Assembly (NCBI GenBank): GCA_028869395.1
Contig: JAGWSE010000419.1
Location: 1-19,245 of the forward strand
Length of the DNA stretch: 19,245 nucleotides
Direction: 5' to 3'
Source of the DNA: Alphaproteobacteria bacterium
GTDB lineage: Bacteria > Pseudomonadota > Alphaproteobacteria > Caulobacterales > Caulobacteraceae
Part shown: in pieces, positions 13,417 through 19,245 of the stretch
How the letters are laid out: each line of letters opens with the position of its first letter
Numbering within the stretch: position 1 is the first letter of the stretch
Translations under genes and position numbers: made by a program
Notes under the pieces: model-generated
The model's database searches: none
Seen by the model: the letters and a program-made list of their open reading frames with translations, nothing else
Told to the model about the DNA's origin: nothing

Positions 13417-15198
13417 TCAGCCTTCGGTTGGGCGCCTCGAGCTCCGCCGGCCGCCCAGGGCCCCGGGCCGATTGAGCTCGGCCCGGAACTCGTCGCGGCG
13501 CTCATGGACGGAGGCGATCACCAGGCCCATCGGCACGCCGAGGTCGACAAGCACCGCCTCGGAGAGCTGCAGGCTCGCCTCGACCGTCTCGGGCACGGCG
13601 TCGGTCGCGCCCAGTTCGTAGAGACGGCGAGCGTGACGGGCGTCGCGGGCGCGGGCGACCACGGTGAGGCTGGGACGCAACCCGCGCGCCACCGCGACGA
13701 TCGCCTCGGCTCCCTCCGGGTCGTCCATGGTGATCACCAATGCGGACACCTCGTTCAGGCCCGCGCGCGTCAGGAACTCGGCGCGCGAGGCGTCGCCGAA
13801 GAACACCGGCCGGCCGGCGCGCCTGCCCGCTTCCACGAGACCCTGGTTCTGCTCGGCCGCCACCCAGGGGATGGCATGCCGCTCGAGCATCTCGCCGACG
13901 AGCCGTCCCACCCGGCCGTAGCCTGCGATCAGCACCCGAGGCGCCGCGCCGCCGGGTCTCGCCTCCGGCTCGGACGCGAGACCGGGCTCGGCCGCCCGCG
14001 CGCGTCCGAGCCGGGCCCCGGCGGCAGCCAGCAGCGGCGTCGCCGCCATGGTGAGAGTCACCGCCACCAGGACGCTCTGGCCGATAACACGCGCGACCAG
14101 CCCGGCGTCCATGGCGCCGGCCAGCAGCACGAAGGCGAACTCTCCGCCCGCAGCCAGGAGCAGGCCCGCCTCGGCCGCCGCGCGGGACGACAGACCGAAC
14201 GCGCGGGCGAGGACGACGACGACGACGCCGTTGACCGCCAGCAGCCCCCCCGCGATCCCGAGCACGGCCGCCGGATGCTGGACAAGCAACGGCAGGTTCA
14301 GCCCGATCCCCACCGAGACGAAGAACAGGCCGAGCAGCAGACCTTTGAAGGGGGCGATCACCACGTCGACCTGGTGGCGGAACTCGGTCTCGGCAAGCAG
14401 CAGGCCGGCGATGAACGCCCCGAGCGGCATGGAAAGGCCGGCAAGGGCGCTGAGGAGGGCCGAACCGATCACGACAAGCAGGCAGGCGGCGACGAACATC
14501 TCGTTGTTGCGGGCCTTGGCGACCGAGCGGAACATCGGCCGAAGGATCAGGCGGCCGATCATCACGAGCACGGCCACGCCGATCGCCGCCTGTACGAATC
14601 CCAGAAGGATTGTCGGCGAAGGTCGCGCGCCTGAACCGCCGCTCAACAGCCCGATGGTCATCAGCATCGGCGCCACCGCCAGGTCCTGGAACAACAGAAT
14701 GGCGAAGGCCGCCCGCCCGGCCGGCGTGTGCTGCCGTCCCCGCTCTTCGAGCGAGGGCATGACGATGGCGGTGGAGGACAGGGAAAGCGCCGCCCCAACG
14801 CTCAGCGCGGCCGCGAGCGGCTGGCCCAGGGCCCAGGCGATGCCGGCCAGCACCACCGCGCTGGCCAGGACCTGCAAGGCGCCGAGGCCGAACACCAGCG
14901 CACGCATCCGGCGCAGGCGTCCCCACGAGAGCTCGAGTCCGATCGTGAACAGCAGGAAGACGACGCCGAACTCGGCGAGCTGGGCCACGTCGGCGGGGTT
15001 GGAGATGGTCAGCGCCGCAAGCCAGGGGACGTCGGTCGCGAGCCGCCCGAGGCCATATGGCCCAAGGACGACCCCGGCCAGCAGGAATCCCAGGATTGGA
15101 CTGACGCGCCAGCGACGGAATATCGGGACGACCACCCCCGCGACAGCCAGGAGCAGCACGACATCCTTGTAGGCGCCCGGCTCGACGTGGGCTTGCAT
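13417..15198 (-). CDS. Kef-type monovalent cation:proton antiporter (CPA2 family)
   Basis: The 593-residue inner-membrane protein has a 12-13 helix Na+/H+-exchanger domain (about residues 10-395) and a cytoplasmic TrkA-N/RCK domain (about 420-535). The antiporter part carries LLFQDLAVAP (168-177), the CPA2 signature. The stretch around 281-297 (IAPFKGLLLGLFFVSVG) resembles the regulatory loop of KefB/KefC. The Rossmann motif GYGRVG at 426-431 and FGDASR at 467-472 indicate nucleotide binding. It probably exports potassium in exchange for protons under pH or electrophile stress. No KefF/KefG-like ancillary subunit is next to it, so glutathione control is unproven. GGGAGA before the ATG supports the start. 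It is divergent from the copper chaperone gene, with 75 bases between them. Confidence 0.9.
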   Translation of the reverse strand: MQAHVEPGAYKDVVLLLAVAGVVVPIFRRWRVSPILGFLLAGVVLGPYGLGRLATDVPWLAALTISNPADVAQLAEFGVVFLLFTIGLELSWGRLRRMRALVFGLGALQVLASAVVLAGIAWALGQPLAAALSVGAALSLSSTAIVMPSLEERGRQHTPAGRAAFAILLFQDLAVAPMLMTIGLLSGGSGARPSPTILLGFVQAAIGVAVLVMIGRLILRPMFRSVAKARNNEMFVAACLLVVIGSALLSALAGLSMPLGAFIAGLLLAETEFRHQVDVVIAPFKGLLLGLFFVSVGIGLNLPLLVQHPAAVLGIAGGLLAVNGVVVVVLARAFGLSSRAAAEAGLLLAAGGEFAFVLLAGAMDAGLVARVIGQSVLVAVTLTMAATPLLAAAGARLGRARAAEPGLASEPEARPGGAAPRVLIAGYGRVGRLVGEMLERHAIPWVAAEQNQGLVEAGRRAGRPVFFGDASRAEFLTRAGLNEVSALVITMDDPEGAEAIVAVARGLRPSLTVVARARDARHARRLYELGATDAVPETVEASLQLSEAVLVDLGVPMGLVIASVHERRDEFRAELNRPGALGGRRSSRRPTEG

Positions 15199-15273
15199 CG
15201 GCTCTCCCTTCGGCGCCCACTATGGTCCGGGCGGCCCGCGTTGAGGAACCCGGCCCAAGACCTGGACGATCGA

Positions 15274-15723
15274 ATGCCGAGACCCTTTCTCGTAGTCGCC
15301 ATTGCGCTGACCGCCGGCGCGGCGCACGCAGCCAGCTTCCGCTCCGGTCCGCTCGAAGTGACGCAGCCGTGGAGCCGGCCGGCCGTCATGGGCTTCAGCG
15401 GCGTCGGCTACATGAGGGTGAGCAACCATGGACGCGAGGCCGAGACGCTGATCGGGGTGGAAAGCCCGATCGCGAGCCACGTGGAAATGCACCGCTCGAT
15501 GATGAAGGACGGGGTGATGTCGATGGCGCCGGCGCCACGCGTCGCGATACCTCCCGGCGGATCCGTGACCTTCGCGCCTGGCGGCTATCACCTGATGTTC
15601 ATGGACCTGAAGCGGAACCTGAAGCCGGGCGATCGAGCGCCTGCCACGCTCATCTTCTCGGATCACCGTCGAATCTCCGTCAGCTTCGAGGTGACCTCGG
15701 GCGAAGCGCCTGAAGGACATTAG
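15274..15723 (+). CDS. periplasmic PCu(A)C copper chaperone
   Basis: The 149-residue precursor begins with a signal peptide (MPRPFLVVAIALTAGAAHA, cleavage near residue 19-20). The mature part is a cupredoxin-like PCu(A)C domain with the complete copper(I) motif H-x10-M-x21-H-x-M: His73, Met84, His106 and Met108. These proteins carry copper in the periplasm, typically to the CuA site of cytochrome c oxidase, often with Sco. The open frame extends far upstream, but the ATG at 15274 is chosen because it directly precedes the signal peptide. Its ribosome-binding site is weak. No Sco or oxidase gene is nearby. A small GC hairpin (15737-15751) follows the stop without a T-tract. Confidence 0.92.
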   Translation: MPRPFLVVAIALTAGAAHAASFRSGPLEVTQPWSRPAVMGFSGVGYMRVSNHGREAETLIGVESPIASHVEMHRSMMKDGVMSMAPAPRVAIPPGGSVTFAPGGYHLMFMDLKRNLKPGDRAPATLIFSDHRRISVSFEVTSGEAPEGH

Positions 15724-15839
15724 CCGCGACACCCTGGCCGGTGGCGCCGGCGGCGATGATGACAAAGAAGTAACGACGCAAACATCGGCGGGCGAGGCAT
15801 GGTCGCGCCCAGCAACATTTCGGGGTGAGCGCTCAATCC

Positions 15840-17918
15840 ATGAAGACCATCTGGCTCGGGGCCGCTGCGGCGGCCGCCCTTCTTTCCGCATGCCCGGCGC
15901 TCGCCGCCACCGCTGCACCGGCGCGCCCGGCGACGCCGGCCGGCCCCGCCGTCGACCTGACAAAGGCCCCCCGCATGGGAACCTGGGGCTTCGACCTGAC
16001 CGCGCGGGACACGTCGGTGAGCCCCGGTCAGGACTTCTTCCTCTACGCCGACGGCGATTATCTGAAGACGCTCAAGATCCCGGCCGACCGGTCGCGCTAC
16101 GGCGCGTTCGACGCGCTCAACGAGTTGTCGCAGAACCGGATGCGCGCCGTCGTCGAGCAGGCCGAGGCCGACAAGGCGGCGACAGGCCCCACAGCCCAGG
16201 TCGGCGCGCTCTACCACAGCTTCATGGCCGAGGGCCGGGTCAACGCGCTTGGGGCAAGACCCATGGCCGCCGACCTCGCCAAGGTGCGCGCCGCCAGGAC
16301 CAGGGCCGACATCGCCCGCCTGATGGGCGCCAGCATGGCGAAGTTCGGTGGCAGCTTCTTCTCGGCCTCGATCGCCGAGGACGCCAAGGACCCGGACCAC
16401 TACGCCGTCTATCTCGGTCAGGCGGGCCTGGGCCTGCCTGACCGAGACTACTACCTGAAGCCCGAGTTCGCGAAGCAGAAGGCGGCGTACCAGCAGTACG
16501 TCGCCAGGATGCTGACTCTCGCGCACTGGCCAAGGCCGGCGGCCAACGCCCAGGCGATCGTCGCCATGGAGACCGAGATCGCCAAGGCCTCGTGGTCGCG
16601 AGCCGAGCGGCGCGACGACGTCAAGATGTACAACCCATATGAGACGGGGAAGCTGGCCGAGCTCGCGCCGGGCTTCGATTGGGCGACGTTCCTTCAGGGC
16701 GCGGACCTCGACAAGGTGACCCGCGTGGTCGTGGGCGAGAAGACCGCATTCCCGCAGATCGCGGCGATCTATGCCAAGACGCCGCTCGCGACGCTGAAAG
16801 CCTGGTCGGCCTTCACCCTCGCCGACCAGGCGGCGCCCTATCTGTCGAAAGCGTTCGACGATGCGCATTTCGACTTCCATGCCCGGACTCTCGCCGGACA
16901 GGAGGTCCAGACGCCGCGCTGGAAGCGCGGGGTCAATCTGGTCGACAGCGACATCGGCGAGGCGCTCGGGAAGCTCTACGTGGCCGCCTACTTCCCGCCG
17001 GAGAGCAAGGCCAAGATGCTCGACCTGGTCTCCGACATCCGCTCGGCGATGCAGGCCCGGATCGAGAAGCTCGACTGGATGAGCCCCGAGACGAAAGCCA
17101 AGGCGCTGGCGAAGCTCAGCCAGCTGCGGGTCAAGATCGGCTATCCAGACAAGTGGCGGGACTATTCCAAGCTGTCGATCAGGCCGAACGATCTCTACGG
17201 CAACGTGGAGCGGGCGACCGCGTTCGACTGGAACTTCCGCGTCGGACGCCTCGGCGGTCCGGTGGACAAGGACGAGTGGGGCATGACCCCGCCCACGATC
17301 AACGCCTATTATAATCCGACGGGCAACGAGATCGTCTTCCCGGCCGCCATCCTGCAACCTCCGTTCTTCGACCCCCAGGGCGACATGGCGGTCAACTTCG
17401 GCGGCATTGGCGCGGTGATCGGCCATGAGCTGACCCACGGCTTCGACGACGAGGGCCGCCGCTACGACGGCACGGGCCGGCTGACAGACTGGTGGACCCC
17501 GCAGGACGCCAAGCGCTTCGAAGCCGAGGCGTCGAAGCTCGGCAAGGAGTACGACGCCTTCCAGGTGCTGCCGGGCGCGCACATCAACGGCGACCTGACC
17601 ATGGGCGAGAACATCGCCGATCTCGGCGGTCTGCTTCTGGCCCTCGACGCCTATCACGCCTCACTGCATGGCCAGCCGGCGCCGATCATCGACGGCCTGA
17701 CGGGCGACCAGCGCGTGTTCCTCGGGTGGGCGCAGGTCTGGCGGGGCAAGACCCGCGACGACAAGCTGCGTCAGCAACTGGTGTCGGATCCGCACTCGCC
17801 GAATCAGGCCCGCGTAGACGTGCCGTTGCGCAATATCGACGCGTTCTACACGGCCTTCGACATCAAGCCGGGCGACAAGATGTACCTGCCGCCCGCGGAC
17901 CGCGTGAAGATCTGGTGA
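15840..17918 (+). CDS. M13-family (neprilysin/PepO-like) zinc metallopeptidase
   Basis: The 692-residue protein is an exported zinc endopeptidase. It has the HELTH zinc site (His529, Glu530, His533) in a VIGHELTHGFDDEGR context, the second motif ENIADLGG giving zinc ligand Glu590 and Asp594, the NAYYNP substrate-binding motif, and a C-terminus ending RVKIW that is typical of M13. The N-terminus has a signal peptide with LSAC (Cys18), so it may be a lipoprotein; a signal peptidase I site after ALA at 20-22 is also possible. A GTG at 15825 in frame would add five residues (MSAQS); the ATG is preferred because it gives a normal signal start. It probably degrades peptides outside the cytoplasm. 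A strong terminator follows it. Confidence 0.95.
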   Translation: MKTIWLGAAAAAALLSACPALAATAAPARPATPAGPAVDLTKAPRMGTWGFDLTARDTSVSPGQDFFLYADGDYLKTLKIPADRSRYGAFDALNELSQNRMRAVVEQAEADKAATGPTAQVGALYHSFMAEGRVNALGARPMAADLAKVRAARTRADIARLMGASMAKFGGSFFSASIAEDAKDPDHYAVYLGQAGLGLPDRDYYLKPEFAKQKAAYQQYVARMLTLAHWPRPAANAQAIVAMETEIAKASWSRAERRDDVKMYNPYETGKLAELAPGFDWATFLQGADLDKVTRVVVGEKTAFPQIAAIYAKTPLATLKAWSAFTLADQAAPYLSKAFDDAHFDFHARTLAGQEVQTPRWKRGVNLVDSDIGEALGKLYVAAYFPPESKAKMLDLVSDIRSAMQARIEKLDWMSPETKAKALAKLSQLRVKIGYPDKWRDYSKLSIRPNDLYGNVERATAFDWNFRVGRLGGPVDKDEWGMTPPTINAYYNPTGNEIVFPAAILQPPFFDPQGDMAVNFGGIGAVIGHELTHGFDDEGRRYDGTGRLTDWWTPQDAKRFEAEASKLGKEYDAFQVLPGAHINGDLTMGENIADLGGLLLALDAYHASLHGQPAPIIDGLTGDQRVFLGWAQVWRGKTRDDKLRQQLVSDPHSPNQARVDVPLRNIDAFYTAFDIKPGDKMYLPPADRVKIW

Positions 17919-17925
17919 GCCTCTG

Positions 17926-17958
17926 CCCATCCCTCCCCGGCGGGGAGGGATGGGTTTT
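17926..17958 (+). terminator. strong intrinsic terminator of the M13 peptidase gene
   Basis: CCCATCCCTCCCC, a 3-base GGC loop and GGGGAGGGATGGG form a perfect 13-bp stem followed by TTTT, starting 8 bases after the stop codon. The T-run overlaps the first of the two palindromes described nearby. Confidence 0.92.
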
Positions 17959-17974
17959 GACGCGAACGTCAAAA
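17955..17974. repeat. palindrome copy 1 (TTTTGACG-N4-CGTCAAAA)
   Basis: TTTTGACG-CGAA-CGTCAAAA is a perfect 8-bp inverted repeat. It shares both arms with the palindrome at 18216-18235 and differs only in the central four bases and the last base. It could be a protein-binding operator or the end of a small element. Confidence 0.7.
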
Positions 17975-17987
17975 ACTGGCTGAGGAC

Positions 17988-18026
17988 AAAAATTTGGCCC
18001 GCTGCGGGGGATAATCGCAGCGGGCC
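17988..18026 (-). terminator. intrinsic terminator on the minus strand
   Basis: An 11-bp perfect stem (GGCCCGCTGCG at 17996-18006 with CGCAGCGGGCC at 18016-18026, 9-base loop) is followed on the minus strand by AAATTTTT. It ends transcripts coming from the hisG side, about 200 bases beyond the hisG stop. On the plus strand no T-tract follows. Confidence 0.8.
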
Positions 18027-18198
18027 GCATCTTGAGCAGTCGCTCTAATGAGCGGGCGTTTCCTCCCCGAAACGCCGGAGACCTCAGGACTGAGCGCCTT
18101 CATGTCTCTCGCGACATCAAGGAACGGCAATTTTCTGCCCGAGTCAACGGCCCGCGATCCAGTTCCCGGCAAGGCTCGATCAGAATTTCGCGAGCGGA
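17988..18198 (-). ncRNA. candidate small RNA or structured hisG 3' untranslated region
   Basis: The segment has a promoter-like sequence at one end and an intrinsic terminator at the other, giving a predicted RNA of about 210 bases. Between them are successive hairpins: GCTCG/CGAGC (18174-18195), CCTTcATGTC/GACATcAAGG (18097-18122, one mismatch), a 7-bp GGCGTTT/AAACGCC stem (18055-18076) and CGCTC/GAGCG (18041-18054). The loop of the 7-bp stem reads CCTCCCCG on the plus strand, an anti-Shine-Dalgarno sequence like those in loops of several alphaproteobacterial small RNAs. That would favour plus-strand transcription, whereas the promoter and terminator favour minus. I do not recognise 6S, SRP, RNase P or tmRNA. 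No convincing protein is encoded. Confidence 0.45.
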
Positions 18199-18204
18199 CA
18201 AAAC

Positions 18205-18233
18205 TTTACACCGTCTTTTGACGGAATCGTCAA
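18205..18233 (-). promoter_or_regulatory. promoter-like sequence overlapping the end of hisG
   Basis: On the minus strand TTGACG (18233-18228), a 17-base spacer and TGTAAA (18210-18205) resemble a sigma70 promoter with a perfect-length spacer. The -35 hexamer is one arm of the second palindrome and overlaps the hisG stop, so a protein bound there would block it. Confidence 0.45.
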
Positions 18234-18235
18234 AG
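18216..18235. repeat. palindrome copy 2 (TTTTGACG-N4-CGTCAAAG)
   Basis: TTTTGACG-GAAT-CGTCAAAG repeats the arms of the palindrome at 17955-17974, 261 bases away. It overlaps the last codons and stop of hisG and also forms CCGTC-TTTT-GACGG with the bases to its left (18211-18224). I did not see a third copy in the window. Confidence 0.7.
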
Positions 18236-19183
18236 AACTCGGTTCCGGAGCTCGATGAAGGCGGGGCAGTCCACCTCGAACACGAAATCCGGCCGCGCGG
18301 CGGTGACCGGGCCGAGCCCGGCCGCGGTGAGCGCGAGGGAGGCGTCGGCGGCGCGCCCGACGTCGACGAGCAGGCCATTGGGCCGACGCGACGCGCCGGC
18401 CGCGACCAGGCGGTCGACCACCTCCGCCTCGGCCGAGTCGCCGCGCGCAGGCCAGGTGAGCGTCGCGCTGGCCAGCGCCGCCGTTCGGGCCTCGACCACC
18501 CGGAGCAGGCGTTCGGCGACGGCGAGCCGAGCCTCATCCCAATCCGCCCTGAGGCTCGCGGCGAGTTGGGCCTGGCTGCGCAGGATCAAGCCGTCGGAGA
18601 GCACCTTGAGCCCGTTGGCGGCCAGGGTCGCGCCCGTCGTGGTGATGTCGACGACCACCTCGGCGATCCCAGCCGCCGGCGCGCCCTCGGTCGCGCCGCC
18701 CGATTCGGCGATGCGGTAATCGACGACCCCGTGGCGGGCGAAGAACGCGCGGGTCTGGGCCAGGTACTTGGTGGCGACCCGCAATCTACGGCCCGTGCGG
18801 GCGAGGTAGTCGTGCGCAACGTCCTCGACGTCGGCCATGGTGTCCACGTCGAGCCAGCTCTTCGGCGCGGCCACGACCAGGTCGGCGCGGCCGAAGCCCA
18901 GCGCCTTCAGCAGCAGCACGCGCCCGTCCAGGCCCTCCCCGCGCTCGCGCAAGAGATCTTCGCCCGTGACACCGAGGTGGACGTCCCCCGTCGAGAGCGC
19001 ATCGGCGATGTCGGCGGCCGACAAAAGTCGCACCTGTGCGTCCGGAAGGCCCTTGAGGTTCGCCAGGTATCCGCGGGCGCCGCCGCTGATCGCAAGGTCA
19101 AGGCCGCAGTCGGAGAGCCAGGCTTCGACCTGCTCCTTCAAGCGCCCCTTCGACGGGACGGCGATGATCAGGGGAGCGCCCAT
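18230..19183 (-). CDS. hisG: ATP phosphoribosyltransferase catalytic subunit
   Basis: The 317-residue enzyme joins ATP and PRPP in the first, feedback-controlled step of histidine synthesis. Visible family features are the SKGRL start (residues 11-15), GDVHLGVTGEDLL (66-78), and the PRPP loop EVVVDITTTGATLAANGL (175-192). Residues beyond about 225 form a C-terminal extension that short HisG proteins lack; I do not see a clear match to the ACT-like HisG_C domain of long HisG. The ATG at 19183 is chosen: its first base is the last base of the upstream gene's stop (TGATG), with AGGAGG 9 bases before it, so the two are translationally coupled. A GTG one codon earlier is less likely. The end overlaps a palindrome and a candidate promoter. 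Confidence 0.93.
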   Translation of the reverse strand: MGAPLIIAVPSKGRLKEQVEAWLSDCGLDLAISGGARGYLANLKGLPDAQVRLLSAADIADALSTGDVHLGVTGEDLLRERGEGLDGRVLLLKALGFGRADLVVAAPKSWLDVDTMADVEDVAHDYLARTGRRLRVATKYLAQTRAFFARHGVVDYRIAESGGATEGAPAAGIAEVVVDITTTGATLAANGLKVLSDGLILRSQAQLAASLRADWDEARLAVAERLLRVVEARTAALASATLTWPARGDSAEAEVVDRLVAAGASRRPNGLLVDVGRAADASLALTAAGLGPVTAARPDFVFEVDCPAFIELRNRVL

Positions 19184-19245
19184 CACACCTCGCCTCCTGC
19201 AAACGCGCGCCAGGGCCGCACCATGCAGCCCACCGCGCGCGACGA
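19183..19245 (-). CDS. hisZ: 3' end of probable ATP phosphoribosyltransferase regulatory subunit HisZ (partial)
   Basis: A frame entering from the right edge gives 20 residues ending VRPWRAFAGGEV and a TGA that overlaps the hisG ATG by one base. The tail alone is too short to prove a family. HisZ, a histidyl-tRNA-synthetase-like protein that forms the active complex with HisG, is the usual gene directly before hisG in alphaproteobacteria, so the call rests mainly on position and coupling. Confidence 0.5.
   Translation of the reverse strand, partial: SSRAVGCMVRPWRAFAGGEV

Noticed and set aside
13219..15220. Open frames overlapping the Kef-type antiporter on both strands
   Set aside because: The antiporter frame has membrane helices and signature motifs; the overlapping frames do not.
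15720..17657. A 645-codon minus-strand open frame opposite the M13 peptidase
   Set aside because: It is antisense to a gene with HELTH and ENIAD motifs and has no recognisable domain.
17969..18172. A 67-codon minus-strand open frame inside the candidate small RNA
   Set aside because: It starts with TTG without a ribosome-binding site, runs through the intrinsic terminator, and its product has no family resemblance or typical codon bias.
17988..18198. Identity as 6S RNA, SRP RNA, RNase P RNA or tmRNA
   Set aside because: The segment lacks the long self-complementary rod of 6S, the GGAAGCAG-type SRP loop, the GAGGAAAGUCCGGGC start of RNase P and the alanyl acceptor of tmRNA.
1..19245. CRISPR array, insertion sequence, prophage or defence island
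   Set aside because: There are no regularly spaced repeats, no transposase, integrase or phage genes, and no block of unusual composition; genes are typical chromosomal functions.

Overview
The window looks like a chromosomal segment of a high-GC alphaproteobacterium, most likely of the Caulobacterales (Caulobacter/Phenylobacterium-like). The signs are strong GC bias with long spurious open frames opposite nearly every gene, a perfect CtrA-type site (TTAA-N7-TTAAC) in the nrdA promoter region, a PutR-type Lrp regulator divergent from putA, and an apparent hisZ-hisG gene pair. I see no prophage, insertion sequence, CRISPR array, rRNA or tRNA. Most of the window is ordinary core and metabolic gene content; the less explained parts are intergenic.

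Left part (1-4960): the tail of an unidentified gene, then a minus-strand operon in which an LLM-class flavin monooxygenase is followed by an alpha/beta hydrolase (probably oxidation then hydrolysis of an unknown small molecule), a divergent NudK-like Nudix hydrolase, and a convergent class I ribonucleotide reductase large subunit (nrdA). The nrdA upstream region carries two NrdR-box-like sites with centres exactly 32 bp apart and a CtrA-type box further upstream, so nucleotide-dependent and cell-cycle control appear to meet there.

Middle (5029-11680): an SLC13/DASS-type transporter with two RCK_C domains, an unrecognised protein with two internally duplicated helix-turn-helix modules, and the proline catabolism pair putA/putR (bifunctional PutA without a DNA-binding N-terminus, and a divergent Lrp-family regulator).

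Right part (11681-19245): an OmpA-family outer-membrane protein with a 28-proline linker, a 527 bp non-coding stretch with its promoter and hairpins, a Kef-type CPA2 antiporter, a divergent periplasmic PCu(A)C copper chaperone, an M13 (neprilysin-family) zinc metallopeptidase, and hisG preceded by the end of a probable hisZ. Between the M13 gene and hisG lies the most interesting non-coding segment: two near-identical palindromes (TTTTGACG-N4-CGTCAAA) bracket about 280 bp packed with hairpins, with a candidate promoter and an intrinsic terminator on the minus strand. This is a candidate unannotated small RNA or a small mobile/regulatory element.
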